A DNA stretch of 9,280 nucleotides from Methanomassiliicoccus sp. Its GTDB lineage: Archaea; Thermoplasmatota; Thermoplasmata; Methanomassiliicoccales; JACIVX01. Position 1 is the stretch's first letter. Every line of letters begins with the position of its first letter. This document shows, one piece after another, positions 1 through 4,950 of the stretch. The notes under the pieces were generated by a model. The model was given only the letters and a program-made list of their open reading frames with translations. It was not told where the DNA came from and searched no databases. Location of the stretch: the NCBI GenBank assembly GCA_020725985.1, contig DYTM01000028.1, forward strand, positions 1 to 9,280. The letters run 5' to 3'. The position numbers were made by a program, and so were the translations under genes.

Positions 1-160
1 AGACTTGCCCGAGCGAAGACCATAGAATTAGGACATATCGGAGCCCTGGTCGGGAGCGAGGGCAAGGACTACAATTACACAGACTTGCCCGAGTGAAGAC
101 CATGGAATTGGTACTTATCGGAGCCCTGGTCGGGAGCGAGCATGAGGACTACAAGTTCCC
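1..160. repeat. Two 80-bp tandem repeat units (array continues off the left edge)
   Basis: Unit 1 is 1-80 and unit 2 is 81-160. Their first 60 bases differ at only about five positions (14/94, 24/104, 30/110, 32/112, 35/115). The last 20 bases share the stretch ggactacaa but differ in the six bases before it (ggcaag against catgag). A degenerate third unit starts at 161 and runs in register into the tRNA gene, so the tRNA 3' end at 216-228 takes the place of the gccctggtcggga block found at 43-55 and 123-135. Position 4 begins the right arm of another hairpin whose left arm is off the window, so the array extends further left. No ORF fits. The repeats lie downstream of the minus-strand tRNA. 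Confidence 0.85.
43..102 (+). repeat. Repeat-junction hairpin 1
   Basis: This imperfect inverted repeat spans the junction of units 1 and 2. TGGTC (47-51) pairs with GACCA (98-102). The central block GAGCGA (54-59) faces GAGTGA (91-96). GGGCAAG (60-66) pairs perfectly with CTTGCCC (84-90), leaving a 17-nt loop (67-83). The central block can form tandem G.A/A.G pairs around a C-G and a G.T pair on the plus strand. The minus strand would have C/T mismatches there, so any structural role favours a plus-strand RNA or single strand. The right arm of an equivalent hairpin is at 4-22. Confidence 0.7.
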
Positions 161-186
161 AGCCTCATGCGAGCGACGACCAGGGC
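123..186 (+). repeat. Repeat-junction hairpin 2 (long stem)
   Basis: The outer stem GCCCTGGTC (123-131) pairs with GACCAGGGC (178-186) over nine perfect base pairs. One of G132/G133 pairs with C177 and the other is bulged. GAGCGA (134-139) faces an identical GAGCGA (171-176), a self-complementary block of tandem G.A pairs around two G-C pairs. GCATGAGG (140-147) pairs with CCTCATGC (163-170) over eight perfect base pairs, with a 15-nt loop (148-162). The inner stem sequence is quite different from hairpin 1, yet both sides changed together, so pairing is preserved. Confidence 0.75.
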
Positions 187-225
187 GCGCATAGATATAG
201 AATAAAAAACTGAGCGCCCTGGTCG
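177..225. repeat. 12-bp perfect inverted repeat overlapping the tRNA 3' end
   Basis: CGACCAGGGCGC (177-188) and GCGCCCTGGTCG (214-225) are perfect reverse complements separated by 25 AT-rich bases. The right arm is the acceptor 3' strand, the discriminator and the first T-stem bases of tRNA-Glu. The spacer holds the T tract expected to end the tRNA transcript. If transcription reads past that tract, the trailer could pair with the tRNA 3' end more perfectly than the 5' acceptor strand does. Confidence 0.8.
204..209 (-). terminator. Oligo-T terminator of tRNA-Glu
   Basis: Six consecutive T residues on the minus strand begin 5 nt beyond the tRNA discriminator, in an AT-rich stretch. Archaeal RNA polymerase commonly stops at such T tracts downstream of tRNA genes. 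The call rests on position and composition only. Confidence 0.5.
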
Positions 226-311
226 GGATTTGAACCCGAGTCATCGGCTTTCTTCCACGATTCGCTCGCGACGAAAGGCCGAGATGATTGTCCGGACTAC
301 ACTACCGGAGC
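215..311 (-). tRNA. tRNA-Glu(UUC) with a 22-nt intron
   Basis: Read on the minus strand, the gene starts with the acceptor strand GCTCCGG (311-305), followed by a D arm of the archaeal tRNA-Glu type. The anticodon stem is TCGGC/GCCGA (282-278 and 248-244), with anticodon TTC at 275-273. The T arm is TCGGG-TTCAAAT-CCCGA, and the acceptor 3' strand is CCAGGGC (222-216). Removing the intron leaves a seven-base anticodon loop and a mature length of 75 nt with the discriminator; CCA is not encoded. The acceptor stem is imperfect: C5 faces A68, U3.G70 is a wobble, and the discriminator is G (c215 on the plus strand), whereas I would expect a fully paired CCGGAGC followed by A. It could be a functional tRNA with a weakened stem or a copy damaged by exchange with the adjacent repeats. 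Its T-loop carries the U54/U55 that Pus10 (2514-3752) modifies in archaea. Confidence 0.9.
250..271 (-). other. Bulge-helix-bulge intron in tRNA-Glu, position 37/38
   Basis: The inserted 22 nt fold with the exons into a canonical bulge-helix-bulge. The outer helix is the anticodon stem. CTTT (exon 1) pairs with GAAG (intron) as the 4-bp central helix. The 3-nt bulges are CGT and AAA, and the inner helix CGCGA/TCGTG closes a 5-nt loop. Cutting after the second base of each bulge, as archaeal tRNA splicing endonuclease does, leaves G37 joined to A38 and restores a seven-base anticodon loop. This is the commonest archaeal tRNA intron position. Confidence 0.88.
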
Positions 312-340
312 GTTGGGGGCATGCGTTCATGCCGGAATGC

Positions 341-349
341 ATACTTAAG
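341..349 (-). promoter_or_regulatory. TATA-like box for tRNA-Glu
   Basis: CTTAAGTAT on the minus strand lies about 30-38 bp upstream of the tRNA 5' end at 311, the distance expected for an archaeal TATA box with a short leader. A 6-bp hairpin-forming palindrome (318-323 with 328-333) lies between the box and the tRNA. Its meaning is unknown. Confidence 0.5.
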
Positions 350-466
350 CCTTGGCAAATCCCGCGGCGGCCAAGGGGCAATTTGAGGCCTCGTCTCGCC
401 CTAATCCATCGTTCTTCTGGCGCTAGAGAGAGACGCAACCAAATCACTCAGAGTTCGATACAACAT

Positions 467-472
467 TATATA
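467..472 (+). promoter_or_regulatory. TATA box of the aIF1A operon
   Basis: TATATA lies 43-48 bp upstream of the TTG start at 515, in a locally AT-rich patch. Standard archaeal spacing puts the transcription start near 495, giving a roughly 20-nt leader that contains the Shine-Dalgarno sequence GGAGG. Confidence 0.6.
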
Positions 473-503
473 CTCGAAGCGATTACGTGGACCACACGCA
501 TCC

Positions 504-508
504 GGAGG
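504..508 (+). promoter_or_regulatory. Shine-Dalgarno that fixes the aIF1A start
   Basis: GGAGG, complementary to the 16S rRNA 3' end, stands 6 nt before TTG 515. It marks that TTG as the initiation codon rather than anything further upstream, where the open frame runs into the tRNA gene. Confidence 0.75.
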
Positions 509-514
509 ATTCGT

Positions 515-847
515 TTGAATCAGTACAGTAGGTCAGAGGAAGAGCAGAGCGAGGAGATACTGCGATGCCCCTTCCCTAACAGAAGGGAGGGCGAGATGTT
601 CGGCGTCGCCGACCAGCTGCTCGGGGCCTCGAGGATCAAGATCATGTGCGCCGACGGGAAGTCGAGAATGGGTCGCATACCCGGGAAGATAAGGAAGAGG
701 ATGTGGATCAGGGAAGGCGACCTGGTCATCGTGAAGCCTTGGGAGTTCCAGGACGACAAGGCCGATATCATGTACCGGTACACGAAAACGCAGGCGAGCT
801 ACCTCAGCCGAAGGAAGATGCTCCCGAAGAACCTGGATATATTCTAG
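515..847 (+). CDS. eif1A: Translation initiation factor aIF1A
   Basis: This is the archaeal counterpart of eIF1A and bacterial IF1. It binds the A-site region of the small ribosomal subunit and helps place initiator tRNA at the start codon. The 110-residue protein has a charged N-terminal tail (residues 1-20), then an OB fold (about 25-90) with the family signatures RIPGKIRKRMWIREGD (54-69) and VIVKPWEFQDDKADIMYRY (71-89). The usual length is about 100-115 residues. The open frame continues upstream to 230, but that part overlaps the antisense tRNA gene and has no resemblance to the family. TTG 515 has a perfectly spaced GGAGG and gives the expected length. It is the first gene of an operon with rio1 (16-nt gap, AGGGG ribosome site at 853-857) and the KH protein. 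Confidence 0.93.
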   Translation: MNQYSRSEEEQSEEILRCPFPNRREGEMFGVADQLLGASRIKIMCADGKSRMGRIPGKIRKRMWIREGDLVIVKPWEFQDDKADIMYRYTKTQASYLSRRKMLPKNLDIF

Positions 848-863
848 CGAATAGGGGCTCCGC

Positions 864-1640
864 ATGGCCCAGAATGAACCGCTCACCTCACTCGAACGGA
901 AGATCGAGGCCCTGCGTGTCAAGGACAAGAGTTCCGAGGACCGGAAGGTGCTTGATGAGGTCTTCGACAAGGATACCCTTCTGGCGATATACAAGATGAT
1001 GACGGACGGTGTGATCGAGACGGTCGAGCTCCCGATCTCGACTGGGAAGGAGGGGAACGTTTTCCTATGCAGGGGTCCTGAGGGGAAACTGCTGGCCCTG
1101 AAGATCTACAGGATGGCAACCTCCACCTTCAAAAGAATCTCAAAGTACATCGAAGGCGACCCCAGATTCAAGGGGCTGAGCGGGAGTCACCGCAAGATCA
1201 TCTTCGCGTGGGCGACCAAGGAGTTCAGGAACCTCCAGAGATTGAAGGACGCGGGGGTAAGGGTCCCCTCACCGATAAAATATCATCGGAACCTCCTCGC
1301 GATGGAGTACATCGGCACGGAGGAAGCCCCGGCGCCGATGCTCAGGCATTTCGACCTCGAGGACCCTGAGGAAATGTACGAGACCCTCGTTCACTTCGTC
1401 TCGTTGGCCTATCAGAAGGCGAGGCTGGTGCATGGTGATTTAAGCGAGTACAACGTTCTCGTGCACGAGAATCGACCGGTCCTCATCGACTGCGGCCAGG
1501 CGATGATTATTGACCACCCCAATGCACTCGAATTCCTGAGAAGGGACATAGAGAATCTCAACCGTTACTTCAGGTCCCTTGATGTGGATACGATGGAAGG
1601 AGACGAGGTACTGAGGATCGTCACCGGTGGGAAGAGATGA
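864..1640 (+). CDS. rio1: RIO1-type serine/threonine protein kinase
   Basis: Rio1 is an atypical protein kinase/ATPase that acts in the last steps of small-subunit maturation in archaea and eukaryotes. The 258 residues carry the complete RIO core. The ATP-binding loop STGKEGNV is at 59-66, the nucleotide-contacting lysine is Lys80 in LALKIYR, and the hinge MEYI is at 147-150. The catalytic loop HGDLSEYN is at 190-197, with Asp192 and Asn197, and the metal-binding Asp209 lies in LIDCGQA. The N-terminal helical region (about 1-50) is the usual RIO extension. Nothing essential is missing, and the length is normal for archaeal Rio1. Its last four bases overlap the ATG of the KH gene (ATGA), which implies translational coupling with another 40S/30S biogenesis factor. 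Confidence 0.95.
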   Translation: MAQNEPLTSLERKIEALRVKDKSSEDRKVLDEVFDKDTLLAIYKMMTDGVIETVELPISTGKEGNVFLCRGPEGKLLALKIYRMATSTFKRISKYIEGDPRFKGLSGSHRKIIFAWATKEFRNLQRLKDAGVRVPSPIKYHRNLLAMEYIGTEEAPAPMLRHFDLEDPEEMYETLVHFVSLAYQKARLVHGDLSEYNVLVHENRPVLIDCGQAMIIDHPNALEFLRRDIENLNRYFRSLDVDTMEGDEVLRIVTGGKR

Positions 1641-2176
1641 AGCTCATCAGGGTCCCGGCGGAGCGCGTCGGTGCGCTCATAGGGAAGGATGGGGAGACGA
1701 AGAAATACATCGAGGAGCGCACGAAGGTCCAGCTGATCGTTGATTCTGAAGGAGAGGTGACGATCGACGAGAGCAAGGTGGAGGACCCGGTGATAGGGCT
1801 CGTCGTCGCGGACGTCGTCAAGGCGATCGGCCGGGGATTCTCCCCCCATCGGGCTTACAGGTTATTGGACGAGGACGAGTACCTCGAGACAATCGACATC
1901 AGGGACTACGTTGGGAAGAAGTCTGGACATGTCATCCGGATGAGAGCGAGGATCATCGGCTCTAAAGGGAAGACGCGTGGGATCATAGAGGACCTGACCG
2001 GAGCCGCAATCTCGGTGTACGGCAACACCGTCTCCATTGTAGGGAACTCGGTCCAACTCCCCATCGCCAGGACGGCGGTCGAGATGCTCCTCCGAGGAAG
2101 CGAGCACTCCACTGTCTACAAGTTCCTTGAGCGGTCGAGGCCCCATCTGAGAATCGCCGAGATGGGGTTCGGCTGA
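1637..2176 (+). CDS. KH-domain rRNA-processing protein (Dim2/Pno1-like)
   Basis: Two KH modules are visible. The first contains the GXXG loop GKDG (16-19) in RVGALIGKDGETKKYIEE. The second contains GSKG (108-111) in ARIIGSKGKTRGIIEDLTG. The 179-residue length and layout match archaeal homologues of eukaryotic Dim2/Pno1, which bind the 3' end region of pre-16S/18S rRNA next to Nob1 and are found beside Rio1 in many archaea. The ATG lies inside the rio1 stop (ATGA overlap), so the two are made together. A role in small-subunit 3'-end maturation is inferred from family and context. It is the last gene of this operon. Confidence 0.9.
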   Translation: MKLIRVPAERVGALIGKDGETKKYIEERTKVQLIVDSEGEVTIDESKVEDPVIGLVVADVVKAIGRGFSPHRAYRLLDEDEYLETIDIRDYVGKKSGHVIRMRARIIGSKGKTRGIIEDLTGAAISVYGNTVSIVGNSVQLPIARTAVEMLLRGSEHSTVYKFLERSRPHLRIAEMGFG

Positions 2177-2455
2177 TCGCGACCGAATGAGAGTGCTTTC
2201 TCTGGTCATCGTCATGGCGAGCGAGGCACATGGCGACGAGACGTGAGCGACGCCAATGTATTCGAGAGATGGCTGCCTCCGGTGATCAAGGAACTGAGGG
2301 GTTCGGCAGACAATTCCGCTTCAATTATTTTGTCTCGACCTCGCTCACACACGGTCTCGTTTGCCCCCTGTCTTGCTAGATTCTGGACCCCATGTCATAC
2401 TGTGGCTGCATCGAAACCGCATGTTGCATGGCTGGCCCTCGGGAAGCTCGCATAG

Positions 2456-2513
2456 TCGGGGGACCCCATCCTCTCCGACAATCTATAAACGGCTCCCTCC
2501 ATTAGTCCCCCGA
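2456..2513. promoter_or_regulatory. 9-bp inverted repeat flanking the pus10 promoter
   Basis: TCGGGGGAC (2456-2464) and GTCCCCCGA (2505-2513) are perfect reverse complements, 49 bp apart centre to centre. They sit on either side of the TATA box (2484-2489). The right arm ends at the base immediately before the ATG. If the transcript is leaderless, the right arm is not in the mRNA, which points to a DNA-level operator rather than an RNA hairpin. A bound dimer or loop here would cover both the TATA box and the start site. No cognate regulator is visible in the window. Confidence 0.5.
2483..2490 (+). promoter_or_regulatory. TATA box giving a probable leaderless pus10 transcript
   Basis: CTATAAAC is centred about 28 bp before the ATG at 2514. 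Archaeal transcription starts about 25-30 bp downstream of the TATA centre, so the start site falls on or next to the A of the start codon. There is no Shine-Dalgarno sequence between them, which agrees with leaderless initiation. Confidence 0.7.
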
Positions 2514-3752
2514 ATGTCGGACATAGTCACCCGGGCCGATCTCGCCCTCACCAGGGATCTGTGCGATCACTGCCTTGGCAGACTGTTCGCTCTAGTGGAC
2601 ACTGGCCTTACAAACAAGGAGAGGGGCGAATCGATCAGGATGGCGGTCGGCCTGATGAGGAGCCTGAGGGGCGGCACCCTTCCTTCGCACCAAAGCTGCT
2701 GGCTGTGCGGGGATGTCTTCGATTCGGTCCCCAGGTTCGCCGATGCGGTCATGAAGCAGCTGTCGAAACTTGAGTTTGGCACCTTCCTCATCGGTTCGAG
2801 AGTGGACCCCGAGATCCAGGAGAGAGAGGAGAGACTCTGGAGCGAGGTGGGTGGAGAGACTGCAGAGCCGATCAAGGGGGAGCTGAACAGGGAAATCGGG
2901 AAGATCGTGGAGTCGAAGGTGGGAAGGCCAGTCGAGTTCACTTCGCCGGACGTAGTCGCTCTGGTAGACACGAGATTTGCCTCCGTCGAACTCGACATCT
3001 CCCCCCTGTTCATCTACGGCCGGTACAGGAAGCTCGTTCGGGACATCCCCCAGACGAGATGGCCGTGCAGAGTGTGTCGGGGCAAGGGCTGCGAGCGGTG
3101 TCATTTCACCGGGAAGATGTACGGGACGAGCGTCCAGGAGATCATCGGGGATCCGATCATGAGGGAGACGGGGGGCAGCAATCACTTCTTCCATGGCATG
3201 GGCAGGGAGGACATCGACGCCAGGATGCTCGGAAACGGGAGACCCTTCGTCGTCGAGATCAGGGAGCCGAAGATAAGGAGAATCGATCTCCCCTCGATCG
3301 AGAAGCAAATAAACGACGAGGGAAAGGCCCGCGTCGAGGTCATCGGCCTAAGAGAATCGTCCAGGGATGAGGTCCGAAGGATCAAATCGGCCGCGCCCCA
3401 CAAGGCCTACAGAGTCAAGGTCGCCATCAATGGCAAAGTTAATAAGGAAAAGATTAATGAGGTACTGCAATCATTCAAACGCACTCGTATCACTCAGCAG
3501 ACTCCTGTCAGGGTCTCTCACAGAAGGGCGGACCTGGCGAGGGAGCGAATGATCGTCGATATCGAAATGGAAGGATTCGATGACCCCTTGCTCACTCTCG
3601 TCATAAAGACCGAGGCCGGGACGTATGTGAAGGAGTTCGTCCACGGCGACAATGGGAGAACGACTCCCAGTCTATCGGGCGCCCTCGGAGTCCCCTGCGA
3701 GGTGAAGGCTCTGGACGTGATAGAGATCGCCGACGACACTGGAGATGAATGA
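2514..3752 (+). CDS. pus10: tRNA pseudouridine synthase Pus10
   Basis: Archaeal Pus10 makes pseudouridine 55, and often 54, in the T-loop of tRNAs, replacing bacterial TruB in that role. The 412 residues contain an N-terminal zinc-type module with Cys17/Cys20 (CDHC) and Cys62/Cys65 (CWLC). A second cysteine cluster follows at Cys185/188/193/196 in a CxxC-x4-CxxC arrangement. The catalytic signature GREDIDARMLGNGRPF starts near residue 230, with the active-site aspartate at 233 or 235. The C-terminal block KTEAGTYVKEFVHGDNGRTTPSL is typical of the family. The frame stays open upstream to 2361, but ATG 2514 lies 28 bp from a TATA box and gives the usual family length. It leads the operon and overlaps no real upstream gene. 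Its stop lies 1 nt before the rpl21e start. Confidence 0.93.
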   Translation: MSDIVTRADLALTRDLCDHCLGRLFALVDTGLTNKERGESIRMAVGLMRSLRGGTLPSHQSCWLCGDVFDSVPRFADAVMKQLSKLEFGTFLIGSRVDPEIQEREERLWSEVGGETAEPIKGELNREIGKIVESKVGRPVEFTSPDVVALVDTRFASVELDISPLFIYGRYRKLVRDIPQTRWPCRVCRGKGCERCHFTGKMYGTSVQEIIGDPIMRETGGSNHFFHGMGREDIDARMLGNGRPFVVEIREPKIRRIDLPSIEKQINDEGKARVEVIGLRESSRDEVRRIKSAAPHKAYRVKVAINGKVNKEKINEVLQSFKRTRITQQTPVRVSHRRADLARERMIVDIEMEGFDDPLLTLVIKTEAGTYVKEFVHGDNGRTTPSLSGALGVPCEVKALDVIEIADDTGDE

Positions 3753-3753
3753 C

Positions 3754-4047
3754 ATGGTCAAAGCGTCGAAAGGATCGAGATCCAAGTCGAGGAGCATCCT
3801 CAGGAAGAGCCCGAGGCAGCGCGGGCTCTCTCCGATCACCCGTGAGTTTCAGGAGTTTCAGGAAGGAGACAAGGTCAACATCATCATTGATTCTAGTGTC
3901 CACAAGGGTGCCCCGGACATCCGGTTCCAAGGCAAGACGGGCACCGTCGTAGGAAGCCGAGGGCGGGCATTTGTTCTCGAGGTCAGGGACGGCGACAAGT
4001 ACAAGACCGTCGTCGCCAGGCCAGAGCACCTCAGAAAGGCCGCGTAG
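3754..4047 (+). CDS. rpl21e: Large-subunit ribosomal protein L21e
   Basis: This is the archaeal/eukaryotic-type ribosomal protein eL21, a structural part of the 50S subunit. The 97-residue protein begins MVKASKGSRSKSRSILRKSPRQRGL, a basic tail typical of the family, followed by an SH3-like barrel with GDKVNIIIDSSVHKG (38-52), FQGKTGTVVGSRGRAFVLEV (58-77) and VVARPEHLRK (86-95). An in-frame ATG at 3745 would overlap the pus10 stop, but it leaves no room for a ribosome site and adds three residues foreign to the family. ATG 3754 has GGAG (3741-3744) nine bases upstream. The gene follows pus10 directly and is followed 11 nt later by rpoF. Confidence 0.93.
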   Translation: MVKASKGSRSKSRSILRKSPRQRGLSPITREFQEFQEGDKVNIIIDSSVHKGAPDIRFQGKTGTVVGSRGRAFVLEVRDGDKYKTVVARPEHLRKAA

Positions 4048-4058
4048 GCGGTGTTGTC

Positions 4059-4379
4059 ATGAGCGATGAAAGATACGTTACTCTTGCTGAAGTCGAAGAC
4101 CTCCTTCAATCCGAGGGCAAGGAGAGGGAGCTCGGTCAGGAGCAGAAGCTCTCCCTCGATCATTCGATGAAGATGAGGAAGCTCACGGTCAAGCAGGCGA
4201 AGGCCCTGCAGAAGGATTTGGAGGAACTGGATTTCATCTCGGAGGCGATCGCCTGCAAGATCGTCGACATCCTTCCGAAGCATCCCGATGACGTTCGCAT
4301 TCTCTTCGCCAAAGAAAGACTCATCCTGGAGAAGAAGCACATCGACCAGATTCTTGCGGTAGTGGGGAAATATCTCTAG
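4059..4379 (+). CDS. rpoF: RNA polymerase subunit F (Rpb4-like)
   Basis: RpoF pairs with RpoE (Rpb7) to form the stalk of archaeal RNA polymerase, which aids open-complex formation, binds the emerging transcript and recruits factors. The 106-residue protein is all-helical in pattern, with the Rpb4 core LTVKQAKALQKDLEELDFISEAIACKIVDILPKHPDDVRILFAKER (about 42-87) and a C-terminal helix with the typical ILAVVGKYL ending. The length is normal for the archaeal family. It sits 11 nt after rpl21e and 13 nt before DUF655, the arrangement seen in many euryarchaea (pus10-rpl21e-rpoF-DUF655-ksgA). Confidence 0.9.
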   Translation: MSDERYVTLAEVEDLLQSEGKERELGQEQKLSLDHSMKMRKLTVKQAKALQKDLEELDFISEAIACKIVDILPKHPDDVRILFAKERLILEKKHIDQILAVVGKYL

Positions 4380-4383
4380 GTGG
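4378..4383 (+). promoter_or_regulatory. Shine-Dalgarno supporting the CTG start of DUF655
   Basis: AGGTGG overlaps the rpoF stop codon and lies nine bases before CTG 4393. Its first five bases match the archaeal anti-Shine-Dalgarno complement. A second GGTGG at 4384-4388 lies four bases from the same codon. Confidence 0.5.
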
Positions 4384-4392
4384 GGTGGTACT

Positions 4393-4941
4393 CTGGAGGA
4401 TTTCGCTCACATCCTTGACTACTTACCCCAGGGGCTTCCTACCGAGAAGTCCTTCAAGAGGGATCCGATAGCCTACGCCCTGGGCGAGGTCGAGTTCAAG
4501 CTCTTCGAGCTCGTCCCAAAGGCAAACGCTCAGATCACAATCGGGCAGAGGGTCTACATCGGAAAAGAGGGGGACAAGAGGACCGAGATTCTCCACGTCA
4601 AGAGGAGGGTGAGCTTCGAGGAGCTGACGAGCGCCGCCCAGAGGGAGCTTTCATACGTGGTGGCTGATGTGGTGAAGGCGCAGGAGGCAAGGTTCGTCCA
4701 GTTCTACAACGAGGCGCAGGCCATCACCACCAGGTTCCACATGCTCGAGCTCCTGCCGGGCCTGGGCAAGAAGACGATGTGGGCAATCCTCGAGGAGAGG
4801 AAGAGGGGGAAGTTCACGAGCTTCGAGGACATGGCCAAGCGGGTGCCTTCGGTGAAGCATCCAGAGAAGCTAATCGCGAAGAGAATCGAGACAGAGCTCT
4901 CGGACCCCGCGCAAAAGTATCATCTCTTCGTAGCTAGATGA
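4393..4941 (+). CDS. DUF655 helix-hairpin-helix RNA-binding protein, CTG start
   Basis: This is a conserved archaeal protein of unknown exact function, widely found between rpoF and ksgA. From CTG 4393 it has 182 residues. The N-terminal part (1-75) contains DFAHILDYLPQG (3-14) and the OB-like stretch ITIGQRVYIGKEGDKR (48-63). The middle carries the family block FVQFYNEAQAITTRFHMLELLPGLGKK (101-127). A helix-hairpin-helix follows, LPGLGKKTMWAILEER (121-136) and FTSFEDMAKRV (141-151). The frame is closed by TAG at 4360-4362, and no ATG, GTG or TTG exists before residue 73 (GTG 4609). Starting there would delete the conserved N-terminal third. CTG 4393 is preceded by AGGTGG and yields the expected start M-E-D-F. 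A sequencing error changing ATG or TTG to CTG is the alternative. A role in rRNA or tRNA processing is inferred from the neighbours. Confidence 0.85.
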   Translation: MEDFAHILDYLPQGLPTEKSFKRDPIAYALGEVEFKLFELVPKANAQITIGQRVYIGKEGDKRTEILHVKRRVSFEELTSAAQRELSYVVADVVKAQEARFVQFYNEAQAITTRFHMLELLPGLGKKTMWAILEERKRGKFTSFEDMAKRVPSVKHPEKLIAKRIETELSDPAQKYHLFVAR

Positions 4942-4950
4942 TGAGCTGAG

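Larger units (their letters stand above)
2177..2513. other. 337-bp intergenic region before pus10
   Basis: No gene here is convincing. A GTG-started frame (2243-2455, 70 codons) begins with about 20 codons of coding-like composition, then turns into low-quality sequence with no ribosome site and no family resemblance. It may be the decayed start of a lost gene. A T-rich stretch near 2321-2334 could help end transcription of the upstream operon. The last 60 bases hold the pus10 promoter and its flanking inverted repeat. Confidence 0.6.

Noticed and set aside
43..186. Integron attC sites
   Set aside because: The hairpins lack the conserved GTT/AAC core boxes and there are no gene cassettes between them.
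1..190. CRISPR array
   Set aside because: The repeats are 60-80 bp and nearly contiguous, with similar rather than unique intervening sequence. No cas gene is present.
230..514. Upstream extension of the aIF1A frame to 230
   Set aside because: It overlaps the antisense tRNA gene and its promoter, bears no family resemblance, and would lie upstream of both the operon TATA box and GGAGG.
3745..3753. Earlier ATG for L21e
   Set aside because: It has no room for a ribosome site, overlaps the pus10 stop and adds residues not found in the family.
4609..4941. Short DUF655 gene starting at GTG 4609
   Set aside because: It would discard the first 72 codons, which encode conserved DUF655 sequence directly after rpoF.
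4938..4949. C/D box guide RNA (ATGATGA followed by CTGA)
   Set aside because: The two boxes are one base apart, leaving no guide region. The sequence is simply the DUF655 stop and ksgA leader.
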